From the NCBI GenBank assembly GCA_022448085.1, contig JAKUTH010000009.1:1-61976 (forward strand): a DNA stretch of 61,976 nucleotides. Direction: 5' to 3'. The position numbers and the translations under genes are program-made. This stretch comes from Pseudomonadales bacterium. GTDB lineage: Bacteria > Pseudomonadota > Gammaproteobacteria > Pseudomonadales > Azotimanducaceae. Positions within the stretch are counted from its first letter, which is position 1; each line of letters opens with the position of its first letter. Under the pieces are notes generated by a model. That model was not told where the DNA came from. It searched no databases and saw only the letters and a program-made list of their open reading frames with translations. Shown piece by piece: positions 50,101-59,411 of the stretch.

Positions 50101-52527
50101 TCAATGTGGGTTGACGACGGGACCGTCATCAACCGGTTTTTTGACCGGGGGCACCTTCGGATTCGCTGGCAATTCTTCGTCCAGCGGCTCTGGTTTTCTC
50201 TCAAGCGCGAGCTCGATAACTTGGTCCATCCATTTGACAGGACGGATATCTAAGTCTTGTTTGATTTTGTCCGGGACCTCCTTCAGGTCGCGCTCGTTTT
50301 CGTCCGGGATGATGACCATCTCGACGCCTCCACGGTGTGCGGCTAGAAGTTTTTCCTTTAGTCCGCCGATCGGAAGCACTCGCCCACGAAGGGTTATTTC
50401 GCCTGTCATCGCGACATCGGCCCGAACAGGAATCGCGGTAAGGACCGAAACAACGGCGGTACACATACCAATGCCGGCGCTAGGGCCGTCCTTGGGTGTT
50501 GCACCTTCTGGTACGTGTATATGGATATCCAGTGTTTCGTGAAAATCAAGCGGCACGCCTAAAAACGACGCCCTACTCCGGACAAAGGTCAGGGCAGCTT
50601 GAATGGACTCCTGCATGACGTCTCCCAATGATCCCGTTTTGGTCTGCCGTCCTTTCCCGGGTACTGCAACGGCCTCAATGTTGAGCAGCTCGCCACCTAC
50701 CTGAGTCCAAGCAAGGCCAGTGACTATCCCGACCTGGTTTTCTTCCTCGGCACGCCCGAAGTTGAACTTCCGAACGCCATTGTGTTTTTCGAGTGCATCG
50801 GACTCAATCACCGCCGCGACCGCACCGCCATCTAGCGCTTGTTCAGTCACTACCTTTCTACATAACTTCGCGATCTCGCGCTCCAGCCCGCGCACGCCGG
50901 CTTCTTTGGTGTAATAACGAATAAGTTGTAACAATGCGTCATCGCTGATCGAAAAATTCTCTTTGTCGCCCAATCCATTTAATCGTTTCTGTTTCGGGAG
51001 AAGAAATCTCGACGCAATATTTTTCTTTTCGTCTTCCGTGTAGCCGGGTAACCGGATGACTTCCATTCTGTCCAGCAGCGCAGGTGGAATATTCATTGAA
51101 TTCGACGTACAAACAAAAAAGACGTCCGATAGGTCATAGTCTATTTCCAGATAGTGATCGTCGAACGCATGGTTTTGCTCCGGGTCCAAAACTTCAATCA
51201 GTGCCGACGCCGGATCTCCGCGAAAGTCCATTCCTATCTTGTCGACTTCGTCTAAAAGAAAAAGAGGATTGCGAACGCCCCCTTTAGCTAGCTTTTGCAC
51301 GATTTTTCCGGGCATCGACCCAATGTAGGTTCGGCGATGTCCTCGAATCTCCGCTTCATCCCGTACTCCACCCAAGGCCATTCGTATGAATTCGCGATTC
51401 GTAGCCCGAGCTATCGATTCACCCAGCGAAGTTTTCCCAACCCCAGGTGGACCAACGAAACAAAGAACTGGCCCTTTAACCTTCCCTACCCGTGCCTGAA
51501 CTGCGAGAAACTCTAGAATCCGTTCCTTGACTTCATCCAAACCGTAATGGTCAGCATCCAAACGTTCCTTCGCCTTGCGAATATCTTTACGAATTCTTGT
51601 ACGTTTCTTCCACGGCACACTCAATAACCAATCCAAATAGCTCCGCGAAACGGTCGCTTCGGCAGACATGGGAGCCATGAGCTGGAGTTTCGAAAGTTCG
51701 GACGTCGCCTTGACCTTTGCCTCTTTTGACATCCCAACTTCTTCGATACGTTTGCGAATCTCGTCGAGCTCGTCTAGCGTCGCCTCTTCATTGCCCAGCT
51801 CCTTCTGAATGGCCTTCATCTGCTCGTTCAAATAGTACTCGCGCTGGCTCTTCTCCATTTGGGTTTTAACCCGCCCACGAATATTTTTTTCTAACTGCTG
51901 TACATCGATTTCTGAATCCAATAATGAGAACAGCTTTTCCCGACGAACTTGGACATCAACTGCTTCCAGAATTGATTGCTTATCCTCGATGCTGAGCTCC
52001 AACTGAGCCGCAATGGTATCGATCAAACGCCCCGGGTCATCAATGGAGGCGACACTTGCCACGACATCCTGAGTAACTTGTTTTGTCGCCTTAACGTAAC
52101 GATCAAATTCAGCCATGAGCGATCGGTTCGTTGCCTCTCGCTCGGGTTCGGCAAGTTCGGAAGCCTCTATTACCTCAACTGTGGCCACCAGGAATTCACC
52201 TTCATCGTTGAATCGGCGAATCGCCGCACGGCTACCCCCCTCAACCAGAACTTTGATGGTACCGTCGGGAAGCTTGAGCAGTTGCAATAGTGTGGAAACG
52301 GTTCCCACCTCATAGAGATCGTTTTCTTTCGGTTGTTCCGTTTCAGGATCCCTCTTACTAACCAAAAAAACCTGTTTATCTCCCGCCATCACGTATTCGA
52401 GCGCGACTATCGAGCGAGTAGTCCCCACGAATAACGGTTGTACTCCGTGGGGAAATACGACCATGTCGCGCAATGGAACTACCGCTATGTCATTAAGCAA
52501 ATTCAATTCAACGGTCATCGATTTCAT
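50101..52527 (-). CDS. lon: ATP-dependent protease Lon
   Basis: The 808-aa Lon protease has an N-terminal substrate-recognition domain ([19 protein letters not shown]), a AAA+ domain with Walker [10 protein letters not shown] near 362, and Walker [11 protein letters not shown]. The protease domain has the catalytic serine in [10 protein letters not shown] (near 683) and the lysine in [15 protein letters not shown] proline-rich C-tail extends the usual length a little. ATG at 52527; a second ATG at 52518 is possible. It follows clpX after 122 bases, which may hold its own promoter. Confidence 0.97.
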   Translation of the reverse strand: MKSMTVELNLLNDIAVVPLRDMVVFPHGVQPLFVGTTRSIVALEYVMAGDKQVFLVSKRDPETEQPKENDLYEVGTVSTLLQLLKLPDGTIKVLVEGGSRAAIRRFNDEGEFLVATVEVIEASELAEPEREATNRSLMAEFDRYVKATKQVTQDVVASVASIDDPGRLIDTIAAQLELSIEDKQSILEAVDVQVRREKLFSLLDSEIDVQQLEKNIRGRVKTQMEKSQREYYLNEQMKAIQKELGNEEATLDELDEIRKRIEEVGMSKEAKVKATSELSKLQLMAPMSAEATVSRSYLDWLLSVPWKKRTRIRKDIRKAKERLDADHYGLDEVKERILEFLAVQARVGKVKGPVLCFVGPPGVGKTSLGESIARATNREFIRMALGGVRDEAEIRGHRRTYIGSMPGKIVQKLAKGGVRNPLFLLDEVDKIGMDFRGDPASALIEVLDPEQNHAFDDHYLEIDYDLSDVFFVCTSNSMNIPPALLDRMEVIRLPGYTEDEKKNIASRFLLPKQKRLNGLGDKENFSISDDALLQLIRYYTKEAGVRGLEREIAKLCRKVVTEQALDGGAVAAVIESDALEKHNGVRKFNFGRAEEENQVGIVTGLAWTQVGGELLNIEAVAVPGKGRQTKTGSLGDVMQESIQAALTFVRSRASFLGVPLDFHETLDIHIHVPEGATPKDGPSAGIGMCTAVVSVLTAIPVRADVAMTGEITLRGRVLPIGGLKEKLLAAHRGGVEMVIIPDENERDLKEVPDKIKQDLDIRPVKWMDQVIELALERKPEPLDEELPANPKVPPVKKPVDDGPVVNPH

Positions 52528-52649
52528 CCACTTGACGAAGAAACGTCGCGCGCATCAAGAAAACATGCCAACCACATCGAGAAATAAATGTTTAGCGAAA
52601 ACGAAGCCTGGGCCCGCGTTCAAAGATACAAATACCCAAAGGAAATGCC

Positions 52650-53930
52650 TTATTCCTCCGACATAGCCTTGGCTTGATCGGGATTCTCGTACATGAGCAT
52701 TGGCTCGCTTTCGCCATTGATAACGCTTGCATCAACCACAACCTTGGAAACAGATTCCGAAGACGGAAGGTCATACATGGTCTGAAGCAGAACCTCCTCC
52801 AGAATAGACCTTAAGCCTCGCGCCCCAGTCTTGCGTTCCATCGCCTTTTTAGCGATAGCAACTAGTGCATCTTTGCGAAAGTCGACCTCAACTCTCTCCA
52901 TCTCGAAGAGCTTTTCGTATTGTTTAGTCAGCGAATTCTTGGGCTGGGTGAGAATCGTAACCAACGCATCCGAATCCAGCTCTTCTAACGTCGCAACAAT
53001 GGGCAGCCGCCCAACGAACTCAGGAATAAGGCCGTACCTAATCAGGTCTTCCGGCTCGACTTTGCGCAGTGTTTGGCCGATGTTCTTTAACTCTTCTTCC
53101 CCGCTGACTTCTGCGGAAAATCCGATCCCACTTTGATCTGATCGATCCAAAATAACCTTATCTAATCCCGAAAAGGCTCCACCACATATAAACAAAATGT
53201 TCGCGGTATCAACCTGCAGAAACTCTTGCTGAGGGTGCTTCCTTCCACCTTGGGGCGGGACAGACGCTATGGTTCCCTCGATAAGTTTTAACAGCGCTTG
53301 CTGAACGCCCTCGCCGGACACATCGCGTGTTATCGATGGGTTATCAGATTTCCGCGAAATCTTATCGATCTCATCAATGTAAACGATGCCTACTTGTGCC
53401 CGCTCGACATCGTAGTCACATTTCTGAAGGAGTTTTTGAATGATATTTTCAACGTCCTCACCCACATAACCTGCTTCAGTGAGTGTGGTCGCATCTGCAA
53501 TCGTAAATGGCACGTCCAGGAGTCGTGCAAGAGTTTCCGCGAGCAGCGTCTTGCCGCAGCCCGTTGGCCCGATGAGAAGGATATTCGATTTCGACAGCTC
53601 AACCTCATCCTTGGTCCCACTATGATTAAGCCGCTTATAATGGTTGTAGACAGCGACGGCTAGTACTTTTTTTGCGTGCTCTTGACCGATTACATATTCG
53701 TCCAGGATGCCCTTAATTTCCGCAGGAACGGGTAACTTGGTTGTTTCGCTGGCTTCCGCGCTTTCCTGAACTTCTTCGCGAATGATGTCGTTGCAGAGTT
53801 CTACGCATTCATCACAAATAAATACCGAAGGCCCGGCAATCAGCTTTCGAACCTCATGTTGACTCTTACCACAAAACGAGCAGTAAAGAAGCTTCGCTGA
53901 GTCGTCACCCTTATTGTCGTCGTCTGCCAT
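52650..53930 (-). CDS. clpX: ClpX unfoldase subunit of ClpXP
   Basis: A AAA+ hexamer that unfolds tagged and native substrates for ClpP. The 426-aa protein starts with a C4 zinc-binding domain (CSFCGKS and CDECVELC). Walker A GPTGCGKT is near 122, with KISRKSDN and IGFSAEVSG further on. The IGF tripeptide of the latter is the ClpP-docking loop. It is downstream of clpP with 116 bases between. Full length. Confidence 0.97.
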   Translation of the reverse strand: MADDDNKGDDSAKLLYCSFCGKSQHEVRKLIAGPSVFICDECVELCNDIIREEVQESAEASETTKLPVPAEIKGILDEYVIGQEHAKKVLAVAVYNHYKRLNHSGTKDEVELSKSNILLIGPTGCGKTLLAETLARLLDVPFTIADATTLTEAGYVGEDVENIIQKLLQKCDYDVERAQVGIVYIDEIDKISRKSDNPSITRDVSGEGVQQALLKLIEGTIASVPPQGGRKHPQQEFLQVDTANILFICGGAFSGLDKVILDRSDQSGIGFSAEVSGEEELKNIGQTLRKVEPEDLIRYGLIPEFVGRLPIVATLEELDSDALVTILTQPKNSLTKQYEKLFEMERVEVDFRKDALVAIAKKAMERKTGARGLRSILEEVLLQTMYDLPSSESVSKVVVDASVINGESEPMLMYENPDQAKAMSEE

Positions 53931-54046
53931 ACAAACTTTTCGCTCTAGAAACCGCCTCTAACCATGCTGTCTCGATACATATTTTGCAAGTTTCATGCCT
54001 CTAAGCCGCAATTTCTCTGGGGCAAACGTTCCTATCAAAACCCGAT

Positions 54047-54682
54047 TTACAGCTCGCTATCGGTTCTATTACGAGCGTGTTGCACCGTGTCCACCAGTCC
54101 ATATTCAAGTGCCTCCTCCGGATTCATCCAGTAATCCCGGTCGGTATCTTCGGCAATCTTTTCGATCGCCTGGGACGTATGTTCGGCAAGGATTTCATTC
54201 AGTCGAGTCCGTATTAGAACGATCTCGCGAGCTTGAATTTCGATGTCAGCCGCAACGCCCTGCGAACCACCAGATGGCTGATGCAGCATCATCCTGGAGT
54301 TGGGAAGCGAAACGCGCTTTCCTTCAGCACCTGCAGCCAGCAAAAATGCTCCCATACTTGCCGCTTGTCCCACGCACATGGTGGCAATGTCGCAACGAAC
54401 AAATTGCATCGTATCGTAAACGGACAAACCAGCAGTCACTGATCCACCTGGCGAGTTGATGTAAAGGTGTATGTCCTTATCGGGGTTTTCTGACTCCAGC
54501 CATAAGAGCTGGGCCACGATGAGATTTGCGACGACATCATCCAAGGGGCCGCAAAGAAAAACGATGCGTTCCTTCAAGAGTCTCGAGTATATGTCGTAGG
54601 AGCGCTCACCTCGGGCACTCTGTTCCAACACCATGGGCACCAAGCCCAGGCTTCTAGTCGGGATAGCAATATCGTCGTTCAT
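54047..54682 (-). CDS. clpP: ClpP peptidase subunit
   Basis: A 211-aa serine peptidase that forms a tetradecamer for ClpA and ClpX. The catalytic triad is visible as S109 (GQAASMGAF), H134 (MMLHQPSGG) and D183 (DRDYWM). The start ATG at 54682 follows GGAGGAAAC and overlaps the stop of tig (ATGA), so it is translationally coupled to trigger factor. An N-terminal propeptide of about 13 residues would be self-removed. Confidence 0.97.
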   Translation of the reverse strand: MNDDIAIPTRSLGLVPMVLEQSARGERSYDIYSRLLKERIVFLCGPLDDVVANLIVAQLLWLESENPDKDIHLYINSPGGSVTAGLSVYDTMQFVRCDIATMCVGQAASMGAFLLAAGAEGKRVSLPNSRMMLHQPSGGSQGVAADIEIQAREIVLIRTRLNEILAEHTSQAIEKIAEDTDRDYWMNPEEALEYGLVDTVQHARNRTDSEL

Positions 54683-56055
54683 GTTTCCTCCGTTGAGTCT
54701 TCAGTCGTGCCTTGAGCGTCTTCTTCATGGCTCGAATCTACTGGTTCGGGCACAGTAGCGCGGCCAGACACAATATCGTCGTAATCACTTTCGACGACTT
54801 CGATCTGAGCCACGTCTAATACTTGGTCAACAACCTGATCTTCAAGCACTGAGAGCTGTATTTGCCGCAACTGTGTTTCATTCGAATAATACCAATTCAC
54901 GATTTGTTCTGGCTGGTCGTAAGGTTTCGAAAGCTCGTCAACGCGCTCCCGCACACGATCTTCATCTACCTTCAGATCGCATGTTTCTACAATGCGGTTT
55001 ACCACTAGCCCAATGCGTACCCTTTTTTCGGCTTCCCCAGAAAAAAGGTCGGACGGTAACTGCGGCTTTTCTGACGAAGGATCTATTCGTAACTGTTGGA
55101 GCATCTGCGTTCTCAGCGTCTCCGATTCATTCTCGACCAGCGATTGTGGGAGCTGAAATTCGTGAATCTCTGATAGTCCATCCAAAACTTGGCGTTTTAC
55201 CTGGCCGCGAGCAGCCGCTTTCAATTCGCGCTGCATGTTCTCATGTACTTGGTTGCGAAAGGCTTGTTCTCCTCCCTCCTCAATGCCAAAACTTGAAAAG
55301 AATTTTTCATCCAATTCTGGCAAGTGAGGCGCTTCGATTTTTGTCACCGTCAAATCAAATACCGCCTCTTGCCCCTGCAACTTCTCGTCTTGATATTCGT
55401 CGGGAAACTTAACGGAAATGAGCTTGTTTCCGCTGACACTCATTCCACTAACACCAACATCTAAATCTTCAATCATCTGCCCCTCGCCAACGAGGAAAGC
55501 CACTTCTTCCCCCTTGCTACCTTCGAACAACTCTCCAGCTATAGTGCCCTCAAAATCCACCGTCACGCGGTCGCCTATTTCAGCGGGCCGTTCCGTTTCA
55601 TGGAAGTGTTTTCGCTCCTGTCGCAAACGTTCAATCATTCCATCGAGATCCTCGTCTCGAACAATGCCCTCCGGCCTTTTAACGCTAACTTGACTGAGGT
55701 CCGAAACATCGAACTTTGGGAATACCTCGAAGGTCGCTGTAAATTCAAGATCTGCGCCAACATCCATATTGATCACTTCTAGCTCGGGGGATCCCGCGGG
55801 AGCAAGTTCCTCTTTTTGTACCGCGTCCATATAACTCGACTGAATCATTTCCTGAGCAACTTCTTGACGAACGGAAGCCCCGAAACGACGACGTACTTCT
55901 TTAAAAGGAACCTTACCGGGACGAAAACCATCCAGTTTCACGCGCTGACTCGTTTCTTTGAGCCTTTCGTTAATGCGATGTTCAAAGGATTCCGCCGCTA
56001 CGGCGATTTTCAGCCGGCGTTGCAGCCCTCCAGTCGTTTCTATCGAGACTTGCAT
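54679..56055 (-). CDS. tig: Trigger factor chaperone
   Basis: A ribosome-bound chaperone with peptidyl-prolyl isomerase activity. The 458-aa protein has the N-terminal ribosome-binding domain containing GFRPGKVPF (the L23-docking signature, residues about 44-52), an FKBP-type PPIase domain (about 150-240, with [14 protein letters not shown]) and a helical C-terminal domain ending in an acidic tail. The ATG at 56055 starts [15 protein letters not shown]. It begins only 21 bases after the CCA end of tRNA-His, so its mRNA may be released from a tRNA precursor. Confidence 0.97.
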   Translation of the reverse strand: MQVSIETTGGLQRRLKIAVAAESFEHRINERLKETSQRVKLDGFRPGKVPFKEVRRRFGASVRQEVAQEMIQSSYMDAVQKEELAPAGSPELEVINMDVGADLEFTATFEVFPKFDVSDLSQVSVKRPEGIVRDEDLDGMIERLRQERKHFHETERPAEIGDRVTVDFEGTIAGELFEGSKGEEVAFLVGEGQMIEDLDVGVSGMSVSGNKLISVKFPDEYQDEKLQGQEAVFDLTVTKIEAPHLPELDEKFFSSFGIEEGGEQAFRNQVHENMQRELKAAARGQVKRQVLDGLSEIHEFQLPQSLVENESETLRTQMLQQLRIDPSSEKPQLPSDLFSGEAEKRVRIGLVVNRIVETCDLKVDEDRVRERVDELSKPYDQPEQIVNWYYSNETQLRQIQLSVLEDQVVDQVLDVAQIEVVESDYDDIVSGRATVPEPVDSSHEEDAQGTTEDSTEET

Positions 56056-56076
56056 ACCGTGTTTGTTATCTCGCGG

Positions 56077-56153
56077 TGGGGTGGATGATGGGGCTTGAAC
56101 CCACGACCGCCGGAACCACAATCCGGAGCTCTACCAGCTGAGCTACATCCACC
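56077..56153 (-). tRNA. tRNA-His (anticodon GTG)
   Basis: A full cloverleaf read on the minus strand. The acceptor stem GTGGATG pairs with CATCCAC. The extra G-1 unique to tRNA-His pairs with C73, and a CCA end is encoded. The anticodon loop reads TTGTGGT (GTG), and the T arm is GGTTCAAGC. It lies 21 bases upstream of tig. Confidence 0.96.
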
Positions 56154-56331
56154 ATTGAACCTCTTCTTAACAATTCCAGGTCTCTTAACAGACCGACAGA
56201 CGATCTTTTCCTCCGATCCTCGGCATCAATAAGATCGCGAGTCCCTGTCCCCAGCGGCGCAAAATCCTATCAGAAAACGTAAATCGGATCGCGATCGAGT
56301 ATTACCGTTCTTTATCGCTTTGGGAATCTTA

Positions 56332-56408
56332 TGGCGCGCCTGGAAGGACTCGAACCTTCAACCCTCGGCTTAGAAGGCCGATACTCTATCCCGTTGAGCT
56401 ACAGGCGC
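56332..56408 (-). tRNA. tRNA-Arg (anticodon TCT)
   Basis: A cloverleaf on the minus strand. The acceptor stem GCGCCTG pairs with CAGGCGC, with a discriminator G and encoded CCA. The anticodon stem-loop centres on CTTCTAA, giving TCT (reads AGA/AGG). T arm GGTTCGAGT. A gap of 178 bases separates it from tRNA-His, and 29 bases separate it from tRNA-Pro. Confidence 0.96.
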
Positions 56409-56437
56409 AAAAAACAGGACTGAACACTAACAACGTT

Positions 56438-56514
56438 TGGTCGGGGTAGAGAGATTTGAACTCCCGACATCCTGCTCCCAAAGCAGGCGCGCTACCAGAC
56501 TGCGCTATACCCCG
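56438..56514 (-). tRNA. tRNA-Pro (anticodon TGG)
   Basis: A cloverleaf on the minus strand. The acceptor stem CGGGGTA pairs with TACCCCG, with a discriminator A and encoded CCA. The anticodon loop CTTTGGGAG gives TGG. T arm AGTTCAAAT. First tRNA of the Pro-Arg-His cluster. A weak -10-like TATGAT (56528-56533) lies upstream, followed by a GC-rich stretch. Confidence 0.96.
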
Positions 56515-56527
56515 CTGGACCGCGTCT

Positions 56528-56533
56528 ATCATA
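56528..56533 (-). promoter_or_regulatory. Possible -10 element of the tRNA-tig transcript
   Basis: TATGAT on the minus strand, 14 bases before tRNA-Pro, with a GC-rich discriminator-like GACGCGG after it, as in promoters under stringent control. No good -35 stands at 16-18 bases upstream, so this is a weak call. Confidence 0.28.
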
Positions 56534-56695
56534 CATCTCGTTACCAACGCATGCGCGGCTAGCAGGCATCGCGGCGCGGGACCATACTGAGCCGCGAATG
56601 AATAATCAACAAAGGTTTCGCGTGTTTACGGAAAACCATAGTTCACATAAAGTCCGTCTCTCAGTCCACGACCTCAGTTTTTTCGAGAGACCCTG

Positions 56696-57550
56696 ATGTC
56701 AGCACGAATTCTCGATGGTGAAGTGATTGCCAAGTCCATAAAGGATGAGATTGCAAGACGCACTATCAAACGCGTCGACGAAGGACATCGCCCTCCCGGA
56801 TTAGCCATCATTTTGGTAGGCGACGACCCTTCGTCCCACGTCTACGTGCGGCTCAAAAAGAAGGATTGTGAGGTGGTTGGCTTCCATACCGAAATATGTC
56901 TTTTCGACGAGTCCGCATCCGAAAATGAGGTCGTCTCCTGTGTCCACCGCTTTAACCTTAACGAAAATATTGACGGCATCTTGGTCCAGTTGCCGCTGCC
57001 TCCTCAAATTGACGCGTTAACCGTCATCAAAACCATAAATCCGGAAAAGGACGTCGACGGAATTCACCCATACAATCTCGGCATGCTGACCTTGCGCGAG
57101 CCTGCGATACGCTCGTGCACGTCGAAAGGCATCATGTCGCTCTTGGACCAAACCGACATCCCAATCCGTGGTCTCGATGCTACGGTCGTGGGTGCATCGA
57201 ATCATGTCGGCCGCCCAGCCTGCCTCGAGCTATTACGAGCAGGTTGTACAGTAACAAGCTGTCACCGATTCTCACGAGACACCAGGTCCCACGTCGTCTC
57301 CGCCGACATCGTGATTAGTGCAACAGGCGTCGCTGGTCTGATTAAAGGTAATTGGATAAAACCAGGTGCCATAGTTATTGATGTTGGCATCGAACGTCAG
57401 ATAGATGGGTCGCTTCGTGGAGATGTTGATTTCGATAGCGTAATCAAGGTGGCCGGCTGGTTAACCCCGGTTCCGGGCGGCGTCGGACCAATGACACGGG
57501 CATCTATGCTCGAGAACGTAATGGAAGCGGCGGAGAAGGTTGCACCATGA
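56696..57550 (+). CDS. folD: Bifunctional methylenetetrahydrofolate dehydrogenase/cyclohydrolase FolD
   Basis: Interconverts 5,10-methylene-, methenyl- and 10-formyl-tetrahydrofolate, giving one-carbon units for purines and formyl-Met. The 284-aa protein shows the YVRLKKKDCEVVG block with the catalytic lysine, ILVQLPLPPQI (signature 1), the NADP site VGASNHVGRPACLELL, and PVPGGVGPMTRASMLEN (signature 2) near the end. The usual VGRS is here VGAS, a small deviation. The ATG overlaps nothing upstream. Its stop overlaps the lpxH start (ATGA). Confidence 0.97.
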   Translation: MSARILDGEVIAKSIKDEIARRTIKRVDEGHRPPGLAIILVGDDPSSHVYVRLKKKDCEVVGFHTEICLFDESASENEVVSCVHRFNLNENIDGILVQLPLPPQIDALTVIKTINPEKDVDGIHPYNLGMLTLREPAIRSCTSKGIMSLLDQTDIPIRGLDATVVGASNHVGRPACLELLRAGCTVTSCHRFSRDTRSHVVSADIVISATGVAGLIKGNWIKPGAIVIDVGIERQIDGSLRGDVDFDSVIKVAGWLTPVPGGVGPMTRASMLENVMEAAEKVAP

Positions 57551-58257
57551 GCGCCATATGCATATCGGACTTGCACCTTGACGCTACGGTTCCGAAAAGG
57601 CTCGACGCGCTCAATAATTTACTGGTTCTTGAATCGGAAAAAGTTGAAGCCATCTACGTCCTTGGTGATTTGGTGGAAGCGTGGGTTGGTGACGACGACG
57701 ACAGCCAATTTGCGGACGAGCTTCGTACCACTCTTGCAGGTTGTATGCAGCACACCGCCCTATACCTAATGCACGGTAACCGTGATTTCCTCATTGGAAC
57801 GAAGTTCGCAAACGACACGGGTGCTTGTCTTATTGACGATCCGGTAACAGTTGAAGTTGAAGGGCGGCGAGTTTTGTTGGCGCACGGAGACGCTTTCTGT
57901 ACAAAAGACGAGCCGTACCAGCAGATGCGCAAGCTTTTCCGCTCAGCAGATTGGCAGCGAGACATTCTTAGTCGCTCATTACAAGAACGTATCGACTTAG
58001 CCAATGAAATGCGTGAACAAAGTCGCCAAACAAATGCGAATAAATCTCAGAACATCATGGACGTAACAGACGAGGTTGTATTATCCGTAATGCAAGAAAA
58101 CGCCTGCGATGAACTTGTACACGGACACACACATCGCCCCGGGATCCATCGATTGGATAACGTGAAGACTAGGTATGTGCTTGGAGATTGGAACCGTTGC
58201 GGCTGGCTCGCCCGTATCGAAGACAGCGGCATCAATTTAGAGTGTTTTTCTGTCTAG
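57547..58257 (+). CDS. lpxH: UDP-2,3-diacylglucosamine diphosphatase LpxH
   Basis: Cuts UDP-2,3-diacylglucosamine to lipid X in lipid A synthesis, at the inner-membrane surface. The 236-aa calcineurin-like phosphoesterase has the metal-binding set SDLHLD, GDLVEAW, HGNRDF, LAHGD and VHGHTHRP. Standard length. It is coupled to folD by a 4-base overlap and converges with miaE (4-base overlap). Confidence 0.96.
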   Translation: MSAICISDLHLDATVPKRLDALNNLLVLESEKVEAIYVLGDLVEAWVGDDDDSQFADELRTTLAGCMQHTALYLMHGNRDFLIGTKFANDTGACLIDDPVTVEVEGRRVLLAHGDAFCTKDEPYQQMRKLFRSADWQRDILSRSLQERIDLANEMREQSRQTNANKSQNIMDVTDEVVLSVMQENACDELVHGHTHRPGIHRLDNVKTRYVLGDWNRCGWLARIEDSGINLECFSV

Positions 58258-58883
58258 ACAATTTCTGGCTCGGTATCGAGATCGACGGTGGGTCCACTGT
58301 GAAAACGAAACTCTTGGTCCGCGGTGGTTATAAAGTTATTTTCCTCTTCTAAAATCACGTCGATACGCGCCCGTATGTCCTTCTCATCTCCATATTCCAA
58401 AGCCAGCTGTCGGTATGCGTCAAAATGCCGTTTTTCCGAATCCAAAAGATTTCGGTATAAACCCGCAAGATGCACATCAACGACGTCGGCGAGCAACGCG
58501 AAACGCTCGCAACTGCGAGCCTCAATGACACTAGCAACCAACAGCTTATCTACTAGTCGTTGCGGTTCGTGGGACCGGACCATCATATTCAGTGCTCCAG
58601 CATAGCGGCTCGCCGAAACGTGCCGATAGGCAATGCCTCGCTCCTCAATGACACCTGCAACTTGCTCAAAGTGCCGCAACTCTTCTCGAGCTAGCCTGGA
58701 TAATCGTCGCAAAAGGCGGGGTTTTTCCACATAGCGATAGAGAAGAGACAAGGCAGTACTCGCCGCTTTCTTTTCGCAATTGGCGTGATCGATCAAAAGT
58801 AGGTCGGCGTTTGATATCGCGCTCTTGATCCATGCCTCGGGCGTTGGGACACGCAAATATTGCGCTATTACCAATGGAATCAT
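58254..58883 (-). CDS. miaE: tRNA-(ms2io6A37) hydroxylase MiaE
   Basis: A diiron enzyme that hydroxylates ms2i6A37 in tRNA to ms2io6A. The 209-aa four-helix-bundle protein has the metal ligand motifs DHANCEKKAAS, AREELRHFEQV, VIEARSCERF and LLDSEKRHFD, giving the E/ExxH pairs. ATG at 58883 overlaps the stop of the DUF1289 gene (ATGA-type 4-base overlap). Confidence 0.93.
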   Translation of the reverse strand: MIPLVIAQYLRVPTPEAWIKSAISNADLLLIDHANCEKKAASTALSLLYRYVEKPRLLRRLSRLAREELRHFEQVAGVIEERGIAYRHVSASRYAGALNMMVRSHEPQRLVDKLLVASVIEARSCERFALLADVVDVHLAGLYRNLLDSEKRHFDAYRQLALEYGDEKDIRARIDVILEEENNFITTADQEFRFHSGPTVDLDTEPEIV

Positions 58884-59311
58884 AGAGCGAGAGTCTTAAA
58901 GCTACGCTCGTAATAGGCGGTCGAGCGGAAATAAAACTCGCGATCGATAGATCTTAGTACATCGCTCGATAACACGTCCCGCGGCAAGCTCAGAGGTTCG
59001 AGTCCAGCTTCTGTGGGTTTTCGTACAACATCTTTCAACACAGCCAAAACGAGCGGTGCAAATTCGCTAGGCTCCGCGTCAATCATTGACTCTATTGTTC
59101 GCCGCCATCGAATCTTATCGTAAACGCGCACGCAAGCTCGGACACTTTCGTGATGCAGTTTGATCAGGCGTGACCGTACTCGCCCCTGTTGATCCGAGTC
59201 GTAACCGTTCCAACCGACGATCTCGTGAGAAAAGCGCTTACATCCCCTACAAACCAAATCACCGTACGTTGTAGAACACACTCCGACACAGGGTGTCCTT
59301 CGGTTAATCAA
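58880..59311 (-). CDS. DUF1289 domain protein
   Basis: A 143-aa protein with an N-terminal DUF1289 cysteine motif (TPCVGVC and CRGCKRF, residues about 7-26), which may bind a metal ion or iron-sulfur cluster. The remaining C-terminal part (about 60-143) is helical and unrecognised. The usual DUF1289 proteins are shorter (around 60-80 residues), so the extension is notable. The start is a TTG at 59311; no better start fits the PCVGVC motif. Probably co-transcribed with miaE. Confidence 0.78.
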   Translation of the reverse strand: MINRRTPCVGVCSTTYGDLVCRGCKRFSHEIVGWNGYDSDQQGRVRSRLIKLHHESVRACVRVYDKIRWRRTIESMIDAEPSEFAPLVLAVLKDVVRKPTEAGLEPLSLPRDVLSSDVLRSIDREFYFRSTAYYERSFKTLAL

Positions 59312-59411
59312 CGTTCAAGCCGCCAGCAACCCGCACACATCATCGCATCGAACGCGCTTGTTACACTCAGTCCTCATCGAAACTCGCGCTGAATTTAGCG
59401 TCACTCAATCA

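Noticed and set aside
52528..52649. Sigma-54 promoter upstream of lon
   Set aside because: TTGGCATG on the minus strand resembles the -24 element, but the essential GC of the -12 element is not present at the right spacing.
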